In this document: in pieces, positions 50,110 through 59,164 of the stretch | Position numbering within the stretch: the first letter of the stretch is position 1 | Layout of the letters: every line of letters starts with the position of its first letter | Origin: CAWUEZ02 sp963921355 | GTDB taxonomy: Bacteria; Pseudomonadota; Alphaproteobacteria; Thalassobaculales; Thalassobaculaceae | Direction of reading: 5' to 3' | DNA: 64,000 nucleotides | Assembly (NCBI GenBank): GCA_963921355.3 | Contig: OZ001190.1 | Span: 4,092,001-4,156,000, forward strand | Position numbers and translations under genes: made by a program | The notes under the pieces: model-generated | Told to the model about the DNA's origin: nothing | The model's input: the letters and a program-made list of their open reading frames with translations, nothing else | Database searches by the model: none

Positions 50110-51321
50110 ATGACATCGGGCGCTAAACGGACTCTGCTTTGGGGACTCGTCGCCGCCGTGATCGCGGCCGGACTGGTCATGGCGCTGCGGGACCGACCGG
50201 TTCCGATCGACAGTGCCCTGGTGGATCGGGGAACCGTCATCGTGACCTTGAACGAAGAGGGCCGCACACGCGTGCGCGACATCTACACGCTCTCGGCACC
50301 GATCGCTGGTACGCTCGAGCGGATCGAAGCCGAAGCGGGCGACGCGGTGGTCGCCCGTGTGTCCGTCCTGGCGGCCATCAGACCCACCGAACCAACTCTG
50401 CTGGACGCCCGCGAGGAGGCCCGGGTGCGGGCGGAGATCGCCGCCGCCCGTGCCAACCTGGACCTGGCCCGCGCCGTGGTCGAACGGGTTCATGCCGATA
50501 TCCGCTTCGCCGAGAACGAACTGGAGCGGGCACGCACCCTGGTCGAGACCTCAGTCGCCTCCGAGCGAACTTTCGATCTCGCTCTCACCGAATGGGAGCG
50601 CGCACAGGCCGCGCTGAGGACCGCCGAGGCCCAGGTGGTAGCCAGGGCCGCCGAACTCGATCGGGCACTGGCGGAACTGATGCAAGCCACCGATGCCGCC
50701 GACCATGGTCAGGAGGGTTGCTGTGTCCATGTGATCTCGCCGATCTCCGGACATGTTCTGCGGGTGATCCACGAGAACGAAGGCGTCGTCGCCGCTGGCG
50801 AGCCGCTGATCGAGCTGGGCGCGCTGGACGCCATGGAGGTCCTGGTGGAGGCCCTGTCGACCGAGGCGGTCTCGGTCCGGCCGGGTGCCCCGGTGGCGAT
50901 TGAGCGATGGGGCGGCGGGCGCGAGCTGAACGGCCGGGTCCGCCGGGTCGAACCGTACGGCTTCACCAAGGTCTCCGCCCTCGGGATTGAGGAACAGCGG
51001 GTCAACATCCTGATCGATTTCGAGGATCCGGCGGAGGCGGCGACCCTGCTGGGCCATGGGTATCGCGTCGAGACCCGGACCGAAGTCGCCCGGTCCGAAG
51101 ATGCCGTGCGCGCGCCTCTCGCCGCGCTGTTTCGCACCAACGACAGCTGGACCGTGTTCGTGGTCCGAGACGGCCGCGCCACGCTGCAACCGGTGGATGT
51201 CGGGCTGATCAACGACCGAGTGGTCGAGATCAACGGCGGGCTTTCGCCTGGCGACGCCGTGATTTTGCGGCCGGACACCCGCATCGCGACGGGTGTCGCC
51301 GTCGTCGAGCGCGACGATTGA
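50110..51321 (+). CDS. HlyD/RND-type periplasmic adaptor protein
   Basis: A 403-residue membrane-fusion protein. One N-terminal anchor (LLWGLVAAVIAAGLVMAL) is followed by a lipoyl half-motif (TLSAPIAGTLERIEAEAGDA), a long alpha-hairpin with coiled-coil heptads (about residues 100-200, LRTAEAQVVARAAELDRALA), a second lipoyl half (VISPISGHVLRVIHENEGVV) and beta-barrel and membrane-proximal domains. It starts 3 bp after the permease stop. Adaptors of this class bridge the permease to an outer-membrane TolC-type channel; no channel gene is in the window. The context fits export of a lipid or glycolipid, but the substrate is unknown. Confidence 0.88.
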   Translation: MTSGAKRTLLWGLVAAVIAAGLVMALRDRPVPIDSALVDRGTVIVTLNEEGRTRVRDIYTLSAPIAGTLERIEAEAGDAVVARVSVLAAIRPTEPTLLDAREEARVRAEIAAARANLDLARAVVERVHADIRFAENELERARTLVETSVASERTFDLALTEWERAQAALRTAEAQVVARAAELDRALAELMQATDAADHGQEGCCVHVISPISGHVLRVIHENEGVVAAGEPLIELGALDAMEVLVEALSTEAVSVRPGAPVAIERWGGGRELNGRVRRVEPYGFTKVSALGIEEQRVNILIDFEDPAEAATLLGHGYRVETRTEVARSEDAVRAPLAALFRTNDSWTVFVVRDGRATLQPVDVGLINDRVVEINGGLSPGDAVILRPDTRIATGVAVVERDD

Positions 51322-51327
51322 ACGGTA

Positions 51328-52278
51328 TCAGTGGAGTTGCGGGCCTTTCAGGAGCGCGCCACGCGCGACAGAGGTCGCAGTCAGTTCCAGCCGCTCGCCG
51401 TCCCGGATTACGGTGATCGACACGTCCGCACCCGCCGGGCCGATCGACCACATGGCGCGAAACATCTCGGCGAGCGTACCCACTGGCACTCCGTCAACCT
51501 TGTCAATGATGTCGCCGACCTGGAAGTCGGCCTGTTCGGCCGGGCCATGATCCGCCAGCCCCGCCACCACGAGGCGGTCCTCGACCTCGGTGCAGTACAA
51601 GCCCAACCAGGGGCGCGGGACGCGTCCGGCGGTTCCGTGACTGACCATCCCGTCGAAAATCGGCTTCAGCAGATCGATCGGAACGATCATGTTGCCGTCG
51701 ATCGGTTTGTCGTCACCGTGGCTCTGCTGGATGAAGAGAGAACCGATCCCGAGCAGCCGTCCGTCTTTGTCGAACAGCCCTGCACCGCCCCAGTTCGGAT
51801 GCGCGGGCGACGTGAAGATGGCGTCGTCCAGCAGGTACTCCCAATAGCCGGCAAACTCGCGAACCGCGATCACCTGGGCATTGATCGCCGAACGCCGGCC
51901 GCCGTGGCCGACCACAAAGACCGGATCGCCCTCCTGGACGCCGATTGATGAGCCGATCTCGACCGCCGGCAGGTCGAGGGCGCCGAGTGCCTGGACCAGG
52001 CCGAAGCCGGTCTCCTGATCGTAGGCGAGAACCGTTCCGGGCAACGCCCGACCGCGATTGTCCGTGATCCAGATCGTCTCGGCCTCCGTGATCAGGTAGC
52101 CGATGGTGAGGATCAGGCCATCCTCTCGAATGACGACCCCGTTCCCCGATCGCTCAGTTCCCAGAATGGGCGCGGTGAACGCGTCTTCGGGAATGTGGGA
52201 ACTGATTCCAACCACCGAAGAGAGCAGCTGGTTCAAGTCGAAGCCCACATGTTCCGGGCGGGGCGATTCTTCTGACAT
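51328..52278 (-). CDS. HtrA-like (S1C) pseudoprotease with C-terminal PDZ domain
   Basis: A 316-residue protein with the trypsin-like double barrel of DegP/HtrA (about residues 40-190) and one PDZ domain (about 215-300, GLADHGPAEQADFQVGDIID). No signal peptide is seen. The fold-defining blocks align, but the triad is gone: ILTIGYLITEAE has Tyr61 where ILTxxHVV has the catalytic His; YDQETGFGLVQAL has Gly91 where TDLAVL has Asp; SPAHPNWGGAGLFD has Trp163 where GNSGGPL has the nucleophile Ser. The coding frame is otherwise clean and the structure-determining Gly and hydrophobic residues are kept, so this is a folded non-peptidase, probably a PDZ scaffold. It ends 6 bp from the adaptor gene, converging on it. 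Confidence 0.85.
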   Translation of the reverse strand: MSEESPRPEHVGFDLNQLLSSVVGISSHIPEDAFTAPILGTERSGNGVVIREDGLILTIGYLITEAETIWITDNRGRALPGTVLAYDQETGFGLVQALGALDLPAVEIGSSIGVQEGDPVFVVGHGGRRSAINAQVIAVREFAGYWEYLLDDAIFTSPAHPNWGGAGLFDKDGRLLGIGSLFIQQSHGDDKPIDGNMIVPIDLLKPIFDGMVSHGTAGRVPRPWLGLYCTEVEDRLVVAGLADHGPAEQADFQVGDIIDKVDGVPVGTLAEMFRAMWSIGPAGADVSITVIRDGERLELTATSVARGALLKGPQLH

Positions 52279-52472
52279 CGTGACCTTTGGGCCTGGTCGG
52301 TTGGCGAACTCGGACGCCGGTCTGCTGTCTCTGGCGTTCCACCCAATCTAGCATGCCGTGGCACCATTGCAGCGTTCGCGATTCCGCCGCCCTCAGGTCG
52401 CTATTCAGCCCCCTGCTCTGCCCAGCCAGTCGCGATAAACTGCCCAACGTCGTCGCAGGCAGGGAGTGGAGC

Positions 52473-53387
52473 ATGGGCTCGGACAAAGTCCTCGTCACAG
52501 GGGGGAGCGGTTTGCTCGGGCGCTTCGTCACCGACGAGCTTACCCGCGACGGACCGGTCGGCATTCTCGACGTCAAAGCACCGCCAGACGGGCCGGGATT
52601 CCACCATGTCGACATCAGAGATCTGGACCAGGTTCGCGACGCAGTTCGCGGCTACGACCGAATCATCCACCTTGCCGGGATCGACGATGGCGTCGACGTA
52701 CCGGATCACACCTATTTCCTGGTCAACGTCCAGGGAACATGGAACCTCCTGCGCGCGGCCGAAGAGACCGGGGTCAGGAAAGTCGTGATCGCGTCGTCTA
52801 CCGCCGCGACCGGATTGGCTGCCGACGCGCATCCGGACTACCTGCCGATCGACGAAGCGCACCCGCAACGTCCGCGCCGCACCTACGACCTTACGAAGCA
52901 GCTGATCGAAAGCACCGCGCGCAGTTTTGCCCGCCGCGGCGATATCGGGTCGATCGTCTGTCTGCGGCCGACCCTGATCGTGCGGCCGATCAAGGCCCCC
53001 GAGATCCTCGCGGAACTCGCGACCCTCAGCCCCGAAGACGGCCACCCGGGATTTGCCGTCGATGCTCCGCTCTACGGCGGCCTGCCGCTGATCCGCAGCT
53101 ATGTGACGTCACGCGATGCCGCGCGTGCCTTTCGAGCGGCCCTCAACGGCGATACCGATCGGTTTGGGGTCTATCTGGTGGCGGCACGGGATTCCCTCGG
53201 CCGCGTCGACACGATCGACTTCCTGTCCCGGGTCAACGGTATGTCCCCGCAGGTTCGTGACGTCGCGTGGTTCGATCCCCGGCACGCCAGCCCAATCGAC
53301 ACCAGGGCTGCCGAGCGCGATCTGGGGTGGGTGGCTGAAGATGACTGGCTGTCCGTCGCCGGGGCCGTCAGAGCCGGCGGCGCCTAG
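52473..53387 (+). CDS. NAD-dependent epimerase/dehydratase
   Basis: A 304-residue extended SDR. VLVTGGSGLLGRFVTDEL is the cofactor motif, IIHLAGIDDGVDVPDHTYFL the middle block, SSTAATG the catalytic Ser region and YDLTKQLIE the YxxxK site; RSYVTSRDAARAF is the usual C-terminal segment. The ATG follows AGGGAGTGG. It begins a series of plus-strand genes including a glycosyltransferase and a 2-oxoglutarate oxygenase, which would fit modification of a nucleotide sugar or surface glycan. The exact reaction, reduction or epimerisation, is not determined by sequence. Confidence 0.85.
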   Translation: MGSDKVLVTGGSGLLGRFVTDELTRDGPVGILDVKAPPDGPGFHHVDIRDLDQVRDAVRGYDRIIHLAGIDDGVDVPDHTYFLVNVQGTWNLLRAAEETGVRKVVIASSTAATGLAADAHPDYLPIDEAHPQRPRRTYDLTKQLIESTARSFARRGDIGSIVCLRPTLIVRPIKAPEILAELATLSPEDGHPGFAVDAPLYGGLPLIRSYVTSRDAARAFRAALNGDTDRFGVYLVAARDSLGRVDTIDFLSRVNGMSPQVRDVAWFDPRHASPIDTRAAERDLGWVAEDDWLSVAGAVRAGGA

Positions 53388-53507
53388 GGCGGTTCGAGTG
53401 CCCGGACTTGCGCCTCACGCTTGCCCCGGGCAAGATTCCGGCGAGATGGGGCTCGATCCGGGGCCGCAGGCCATCTCTGAAAACCAGCGACAGAATCCGG
53501 GAAGCCA

Positions 53508-54749
53508 ATGATGGCCAATGCAGGCGACGAGTTACGCGAGTTGATGGAGCCGGAAAACCAGCAAGCCACGGTCGTCGAGCTGATCAAGCTCGCGGTTCCC
53601 CATACCCGCAAAGATCAACGCAATCTGATCTACGTTCTGTCTCAATCCTCCCGAATCGGGCACTTCGGGATGGAGACCCAGATCATCCGCACGCTCTTCG
53701 AAGACAAGTACGATCGCATCATCATCTTGACCGGTGCGCTCGAACGGCCCGGCACCCATCGGTGGATTCCGGACTGCGCTGGTCCGAAGATCCATTTCGT
53801 CCATACCCATGACTTCAACATCATGCTGCTCGGGCAGGTGAATGCCGGCATGCAGTCCTATGAGTGGTTCGACACCCTGTTCGCCATGCCGCGCACGCTG
53901 TTCCTGATGTTCTACCGCCACATCCTTGGCGGCGGGCCGATCAAACGGCTTGAGCTTTCCGACCGGGTGGCCGATCGGGCGCGCGAGATCTTCGCGCACA
54001 ACGGTGTCGATCCTGACGAGCCGTTCGCGTTGTTCCACAACCGCACGCTCGCCTACCACCCCGAGATGGCATATCACGGCTATCGGACGGCAACGATCCA
54101 GACGTACCAAGCCTCGATCGCACGCCTGATCGAGGCTGGATTTCGGGTCATCCGGTTGGGCGAAGCCAATCTCGACCGGCTGGATCTTCCAGCCGACCGT
54201 TATGTCGAGGTTCCGAGTTGGGAGGGCAATGACGGCGCGGCGGACTTGTACGTCCTCGCCCGATGCGCCTTTGGACTTGCCCAGAATTCGGGACCAATCT
54301 GGGTCGCGGCCGCGTTCGGCCGGCCGGTTCTGCGAACAAACACGCCGTTCGAACATCTGAACCTGCCGTACAATGACGACATATCCCTGTTCAAACACTA
54401 CCGGCGCATCGGCTCCGACGAGTTCATGAATTACCGGGAGATCCTGGAGGCTGGAATCCCGCTGCTGTTTATGGATGAGGACATCGCCAAAGCGGGTGTT
54501 GAACTGGTTGAAAACTCGGCCGAGGAACTGCTGGCGGCAACGGAGGAGATGCTGGCCCGGAACGCAGGGACCTGGCGGCCGGATATGACACGCCAGAACC
54601 GCTTCAGGGAATTGGGCCTGGCCTACCATGACCGGGTCTCGGCCGACCCGACCCTCGAACGCCAGCAGTTGAACTTCTACGGCTATGCTCATCCCTTCGG
54701 GTACATCTCGGAATCCTTCCTGGAGGCCAATCCAGGATTTCTTGACTGA
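53508..54749 (+). CDS. TIGR04372-like putative glycosyltransferase
   Basis: A 413-residue soluble protein resembling the TIGR04372 family of putative glycosyltransferases. Marks seen are SRIGHFGMETQIIRTLFEDKY-type start, PFALFHNRTLAYHPEMAYHG, RNASI-like TIQTYQASIARLIEAGFRVIRLGE, the nucleotide-binding-like CAFGLAQNSGPIWVAAAFG and the C-terminal YGYAHPFGYISESFLEANPG. No membrane segment is present. Two further sugar-related features nearby, an epimerase and a 2-oxoglutarate oxygenase, support a glycan role. The donor and acceptor are unknown. A 120 bp gap from the epimerase gene contains no terminator. Confidence 0.72.
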   Translation: MMANAGDELRELMEPENQQATVVELIKLAVPHTRKDQRNLIYVLSQSSRIGHFGMETQIIRTLFEDKYDRIIILTGALERPGTHRWIPDCAGPKIHFVHTHDFNIMLLGQVNAGMQSYEWFDTLFAMPRTLFLMFYRHILGGGPIKRLELSDRVADRAREIFAHNGVDPDEPFALFHNRTLAYHPEMAYHGYRTATIQTYQASIARLIEAGFRVIRLGEANLDRLDLPADRYVEVPSWEGNDGAADLYVLARCAFGLAQNSGPIWVAAAFGRPVLRTNTPFEHLNLPYNDDISLFKHYRRIGSDEFMNYREILEAGIPLLFMDEDIAKAGVELVENSAEELLAATEEMLARNAGTWRPDMTRQNRFRELGLAYHDRVSADPTLERQQLNFYGYAHPFGYISESFLEANPGFLD

Positions 54750-54789
54750 CGCCGGACACCGTCCCCAACCTCGAAAAGGGGCCTCAGCC

Positions 54790-55839
54790 ATGGTCAACAA
54801 CAGCGATCCGTTTGTGGCGCGACCCGCGCGTTTGGATGACGCCTTCCCGGTGCTGGACCTTGGGCCCTATCGGGCGGGAGACCCGGCCGCGGCCGAGACG
54901 CTCGCCGATGCGCTCCGTCGCGCCCAGGAGGAAGTCGGCTTCTACATCATCACCAACCACGGCGTCCCGCAGTGGCTGATCGACGCCGCTTTCGACGCCG
55001 CTGAACGGTTTCACGCCCTGCCTCTGGACAGGAAACTCGCGCTGAAAGCCAACGAGCACAACATCGGTTACCTGCCGATGAAGGGCAGCACGACCCGGTC
55101 GTCCAAGGTGCACTTGAACACCAAGCCCAACCTCAACGAGGCGTACTTCGTCAAACGTGACCTGGCGCCGGATGACCCCGAAGTGCTGGCGGGCAAGCGA
55201 TACAAGGCCCCGAACCAATGGCCCGACGAAGGCGACGTTCCGGGCTTTCGCGGCACCGTTGTCGCCTATTGCGACGCGCTCGAAGCACTGGCGACTTCGC
55301 TGATGCCGCTATACGCACGGGCACTGGACCTGGCGCCTGACTGGTTCGATACGGCGTTCGCCGAGCGGCCGATGTACACGCTGCGCATGACCCACTATCC
55401 GCCGGTTCCGGCCACCGAGGTCGAGGCCAATCAGTTCGCGATCGCGCCGCATACCGATTCAGGGTTCCTTACCCTGCTGGCGCAATCCGATGTGCCGGGC
55501 CTGGCGATCCGCCTGCCCAGCGGCGAGTGGATCGAGCCCCCCCTGATCCCGGGATCCTTCATCGTTAATACCGGGGATCTCGCACACCGCTGGACAAATC
55601 ACCGGTTCCTGTCCACACCGCACCGGGTCGTGCACAGTCAGCCGGTCGATCGCTATGCGATCCCGTTCTTCTTCGACTGCGCCTACGACCATGTCATGGA
55701 GTGCATACCGACCTGCGCCGGCCCCGGTCGACCGCCGCTGCACGCGCCGACCACCTACCCCGAGTACATGCTCTGGTTCGGCAGCCGGAACTACGCCCAC
55801 ATCCGCCCGAAGGATGGTGAGAAAGTGGCATCGGCCTGA
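54790..55839 (+). CDS. 2-oxoglutarate/Fe(II)-dependent dioxygenase (isopenicillin N synthase family)
   Basis: A 349-residue DIOX_N/2OG-FeII_Oxy protein. The N-terminal ALRRAQEEVGFYIITNHGVP is characteristic of the family. The iron ligands are His221 and Asp223 in IAPHTDSGFLTLLAQ and His278 in STPHRVVHS; an Arg-Tyr-Ala-Ile-Pro segment (DRYAIPFFF) takes the 2-oxoglutarate-binding RxS position. These enzymes hydroxylate, desaturate or cyclise small molecules. The start at 54,790 is chosen over an upstream frame that overlaps the glycosyltransferase gene. It stands 40 bp after that gene and 5 bp before a VOC gene, so all are likely co-transcribed. Confidence 0.88.
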   Translation: MVNNSDPFVARPARLDDAFPVLDLGPYRAGDPAAAETLADALRRAQEEVGFYIITNHGVPQWLIDAAFDAAERFHALPLDRKLALKANEHNIGYLPMKGSTTRSSKVHLNTKPNLNEAYFVKRDLAPDDPEVLAGKRYKAPNQWPDEGDVPGFRGTVVAYCDALEALATSLMPLYARALDLAPDWFDTAFAERPMYTLRMTHYPPVPATEVEANQFAIAPHTDSGFLTLLAQSDVPGLAIRLPSGEWIEPPLIPGSFIVNTGDLAHRWTNHRFLSTPHRVVHSQPVDRYAIPFFFDCAYDHVMECIPTCAGPGRPPLHAPTTYPEYMLWFGSRNYAHIRPKDGEKVASA

Positions 55840-55844
55840 CTGCC

Positions 55845-56219
55845 ATGATCGATCACGTGTCCATTGCCGTCCGCGACCTTGAGCGGTCTGCCGCCTTCTG
55901 GGAAGCGATTCTGGCCCCACTCGGGCTTGTCCGGTTCGTCGAGCGTCCCGGCACGGTGGGCTTCGGAAAGAAGTACCCCGAATTCTGGCTCAATCTGCGC
56001 AGCGACATGGCGCCCGTATCCGACGACACCGGAGCCCATCTCTGTCTGCGGGCGCCGGACACCGCCGCCGTCGATGCGTTTCACGCCATCGCCCTGCGCG
56101 AAGGCGGTCGGGACGACGGCCCGCCGGGTCCCCGTCAGGCGGCGATCACGACCTACTACGGTGCGTTCATCCGTGACCCGGATGGCAACAAGGTAGAAGC
56201 GGTCACCTTTCCGCGCTGA
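55845..56219 (+). CDS. VOC-family protein
   Basis: A 124-residue glyoxalase/bleomycin-resistance/dioxygenase-fold protein with a complete single-module pattern: MIDHVSIAVRDLERSAAFWE with a metal-type His, FGKKYPEFWLNLRSD, GAHLCLRAPDTAAVDAFHA and the terminal AFIRDPDGNKVEAVTF strand. It starts 5 bp after the oxygenase stop, so the two are translationally linked. It may clear or isomerise a reactive product of the oxygenase, but this is inferred from position only. The metal ligands (His, Glu) are partly present. Confidence 0.85.
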   Translation: MIDHVSIAVRDLERSAAFWEAILAPLGLVRFVERPGTVGFGKKYPEFWLNLRSDMAPVSDDTGAHLCLRAPDTAAVDAFHAIALREGGRDDGPPGPRQAAITTYYGAFIRDPDGNKVEAVTFPR

Positions 56220-56233
56220 CTCCCCCGCTAACT

Positions 56234-57010
56234 TCAGCGAAGCCCCACCAGCGTCATTGGGGCCTGAGGCACGAAGCGGTTCGTGGAAGACAGGTCGGGC
56301 ATCGATTCGGTCCAGTCGATCACCGACTCGGCAGCCCTGCGGTCATCCTCTGTCATGGTATAGTGGTACCGCTTTCCCGGACGTTCCCAGACGCAGTCAG
56401 TTCCAACCGCGAGCTCCGCATCGGTCAGCATCGACACGGTCGGCACCGGGGGAGACCCGGTCGCGTACAGGGTTGTGACATCGTAGTCGTCATCGAACAG
56501 GGCAACCCGCGCACCCCTTTCCCGAGCCTGCTCCAGACGCAGACGATGGGAGATGTGGTCGTCGAACACGCACAACGTGTCCGCCGGTAGGCTGCCCAGG
56601 TCGGACGCATCGCTCCAATCGCCGAGCCGGTACTCGACACGTTTATCGCGCAGGCGACCGTCCTCGCGCATGACGTCGAAGGTCAGGATGCGAGCGGACG
56701 GTGCAGCCTCGGCCATGAGCCAGGACGAATGCCCCATGAAGGTACCGCTCTCCACAATCGTCGACGGCGCGAGCAGCTTGGCCACAGCGAACATCCAGGT
56801 CGACGAGTTGCGCATGGTGCCGCCCACATTGTCCCGCAACGGTCGCCGGGCGTAGGTGGCCTCGAATGCCTCGACCACCGCCTCGCCGGTTGGCGCGGAC
56901 GGTGGCAGCATGTCACGTGCCGTCAGCCGATCCCTCAGCCGTTCGACCGCACTCACCGTCGCCGTGCGCGAGCGGGCGACCAGGACCGGACTGACGTTGC
57001 GCCTCCCCAC
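56234..57010 (-). CDS. class-I methyltransferase-like (Rossmann) protein
   Basis: A 258-residue protein with a SAM-binding-like Rossmann motif: TIVESGTFMGHSSWLMAEAA then ARILTFDV, where E-x-G-x-x-x-G and an acidic end of strand 2 match motif I and II. VEYRLGDWSD and TLCVFDDHISHRLRLEQARE form the later strands. The layout resembles CmcI/TylF-like O-methyltransferases and cephalosporin hydroxylase-type proteins. GTG at 57,010 follows GGAGCGAGAG. It lies 80 bp after plsC on the same strand. Whether it methylates anything is unknown; the family call is moderate. Confidence 0.6.
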   Translation of the reverse strand: MGRRNVSPVLVARSRTATVSAVERLRDRLTARDMLPPSAPTGEAVVEAFEATYARRPLRDNVGGTMRNSSTWMFAVAKLLAPSTIVESGTFMGHSSWLMAEAAPSARILTFDVMREDGRLRDKRVEYRLGDWSDASDLGSLPADTLCVFDDHISHRLRLEQARERGARVALFDDDYDVTTLYATGSPPVPTVSMLTDAELAVGTDCVWERPGKRYHYTMTEDDRRAAESVIDWTESMPDLSSTNRFVPQAPMTLVGLR

Positions 57011-57090
57011 CTCTCGCTCCGCCTTCCCCGTCGCTCGGGCGTCGGTCTCAATCCGTTCGACACGATAGATCTGTCGCGCCTGGCCATGCT

Positions 57091-57834
57091 CTACGCCTTC
57101 TCGCCTTGGAAGTGATGCGCCGCCAGTAGATCGGACTCCACGCTCAGGTGTTCAACCAGCGCCGCCATATCGTCGCGGCCGAACCGACCGGTCTCGGAGA
57201 TCGGCGGCAGGATCCTGAGCGTGATGCACCCGGGTCGACGCAGCCAGGACTTACGCGGCCAGTAGAGGCCCGAGTTCAAGGCCAGCGGCACGACCGGCAG
57301 CTTCAGATGTCGGACCAGGGCGATCAGGCCCGGGTGGGCAGTTCCGCGTCCACCGACCGGAATCCGCGTCCCCTCCGGAAAGATCAGCACCGACCTGCCG
57401 GCGGCAACCGCAGCCAGGGCGCGCTCCAGCATCGCTCGAAGGGCGGTGGCTCCGCCTTTGCGGTCCACCGACACCATCCGCGACCGCCGGAGAAACCACC
57501 CGAACAGAGGGATCGAGTCCAATTCCTTCTTGTAGACGATACAGAGATCGGGGATCACCGCGCTCAAGAGCACGGTCTCGAACGCCGACTGGTGCTTGCT
57601 GGCGATGATCGCCGGCCCCGGAGGCAGGTTCTCGAGCCCCTCGACCCGGTAGCGCAGGCCGCAGACGACGGCCAGCAACCATGCCGTACCGTTGGACCAC
57701 ACCCGGCTCACCTTGCGCACGTATGCGCCGTCATCGCGGCTGAAGAACACGGCGTTGACGGGAACCGTGACGATCATCGCCAGGGACCACAGACCCCAAA
57801 GAAGATTGAAGAGGAGGGAGCGGATGGCGACCAC
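57091..57834 (-). CDS. plsC: 1-acyl-sn-glycerol-3-phosphate acyltransferase
   Basis: A 247-residue membrane-associated acyltransferase that makes phosphatidic acid from lysophosphatidic acid. An N-terminal helix (LLWGLWSLAMIVTVPVNAVF) anchors it. The active-site motif is SKHQSAFET with His81 and Glu86, the HxxxxE form usual in alphaproteobacteria in place of HxxxxD; FPEGTRIPVG is the glycerophosphate-binding block, and PLALNSGLYWPRKSW follows. It begins with GTG. It lies between an MFS gene (94 bp upstream) and the methyltransferase-like gene. Confidence 0.9.
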   Translation of the reverse strand: MVAIRSLLFNLLWGLWSLAMIVTVPVNAVFFSRDDGAYVRKVSRVWSNGTAWLLAVVCGLRYRVEGLENLPPGPAIIASKHQSAFETVLLSAVIPDLCIVYKKELDSIPLFGWFLRRSRMVSVDRKGGATALRAMLERALAAVAAGRSVLIFPEGTRIPVGGRGTAHPGLIALVRHLKLPVVPLALNSGLYWPRKSWLRRPGCITLRILPPISETGRFGRDDMAALVEHLSVESDLLAAHHFQGEKA

Positions 57835-57928
57835 GGGGACCCCGGCGGTTGAACACAGGCGGTCTGTGTAGGCGGGCGGCGGTTCTGGCTCAAGCCTTCT
57901 CCGTCACCGGCGGATCAGGGGCGCATTG

Positions 57929-59164
57929 TCATGCGGGCGCGACCAACGCGGGATCGCGACCGCGCCACATCAGGCTGGCGATGACCACCAGGTTCAGCAG
58001 ATTGAAGACGACGCCCGCCAGAAAGGCCAACGGGTACGCCCCGGTCAGATCGAAAATCCAGCCGCCGAGAAATCCGCCAATCGCCATGCCGACGGTGCCA
58101 AACAGGAACACCACGCCCATCGGCGCTCCGGCGTGATGGGCCGGAAACAGCTCCCGCACAGCAAGCGCGTAAGCCGGCACGATACCGCCGAACACCAGAC
58201 CAAACATCCCGGCCACCAGAAACAGGCCACCCAGCGACGATACGATCGCAAACGCAGCGAGCGCGATCGCCTGCAGTGCCGACCCGATGAAGATCGTCAT
58301 CAGCCCACCGATCCGATCGGACAACCATCCAAAACCGATCCGACTGGCAAAGGCGCAGGCCAGCAAGAGGGACAGCATCTGCGCCCCCCGATCCGAGCCA
58401 TAACCAAGGTCCGAGCAAAAGGCGACCACGTGGACCAGCGGCATCGCCATCGCGACACAGCAGCCGACAATGGCGATGCACAGCATGCCCAAGCGGATGC
58501 GGGGCGACAGCCTCCCACCGGCGCTATCGGAGTCCTGCGACGCCGACGGTATTGCCTGGACCGCAGCGCGTGGCGCCGGGCGGGCCAGCACGAAGGTCAG
58601 GGGCAGGATGACTGACGGCGCCAGCAGACCGAAAGCGAGAAAGGTCGTGCGCCATCCCCAGATCTCGATTCCCCACTCGAACGTCGTCGGCCAGATCGCA
58701 CCACCGACCGACTGCCCGCTGGCAACGATGGCGACCGCGATTCCACGCCGGCGGTCGAACCAGCGGGTGATGTTGGTCAGCACCGGCGCGAACGCCATCG
58801 ACATGCCGAAGAACCCCACCAGAATGCCGCAGGCGCCGACCAGGACGGGGGCGCTCTCCGCCCGGCTGACCACCGCGAGACCCAGGCAGATCATCACCGC
58901 CCCGAAGCGTACTGGCCAGTGAATGCCGGCCCGGTCCGCCCAATAGCCCATCAGGATGCCGCCGGCGCCGGACCCGAGCAGGGTCGCGGAATAGGCAAGC
59001 GAGGGTACCCAGCGTGGCCAGTCGAACTCTGCCGCCACCGGTTTGAGCGCGATGACGATCAGGAAGCTGGAACCCAAGGCGACGGATGTGAGAACCAGGG
59101 ATGCGGCCACCACCGCCCACCCGTGGGACGTTTCGACGGTCGTTTCAGCGTCTTTACGGCTCAT
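57929..59164 (-). CDS. MFS transporter (OFA/monocarboxylate-type)
   Basis: A 411-residue membrane protein with 12 predicted helices. The start WAVVAASLVLTSVALGSSFL and the LGSGAGGILMGYWADRAGIH segment (motif A, loosely) match oxalate/formate antiporter-like carriers; the second half has FGWLSDRIGGLMTIFIGSAL. MFS in this group mostly carry mono- or dicarboxylates. Its product may serve the same pathway as the neighbours only by position. The 5' neighbour is divergent and encodes a TPR protein. Confidence 0.85.
   Translation of the reverse strand: MSRKDAETTVETSHGWAVVAASLVLTSVALGSSFLIVIALKPVAAEFDWPRWVPSLAYSATLLGSGAGGILMGYWADRAGIHWPVRFGAVMICLGLAVVSRAESAPVLVGACGILVGFFGMSMAFAPVLTNITRWFDRRRGIAVAIVASGQSVGGAIWPTTFEWGIEIWGWRTTFLAFGLLAPSVILPLTFVLARPAPRAAVQAIPSASQDSDSAGGRLSPRIRLGMLCIAIVGCCVAMAMPLVHVVAFCSDLGYGSDRGAQMLSLLLACAFASRIGFGWLSDRIGGLMTIFIGSALQAIALAAFAIVSSLGGLFLVAGMFGLVFGGIVPAYALAVRELFPAHHAGAPMGVVFLFGTVGMAIGGFLGGWIFDLTGAYPLAFLAGVVFNLLNLVVIASLMWRGRDPALVAPA

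Noticed and set aside
48907..50493. 528-codon minus-strand ORF over the FtsX permease and adaptor
   Set aside because: It crosses the junction of two well-defined plus-strand genes; its translation is Gly/Asp/Arg/His-rich filler typical of high-GC shadows.
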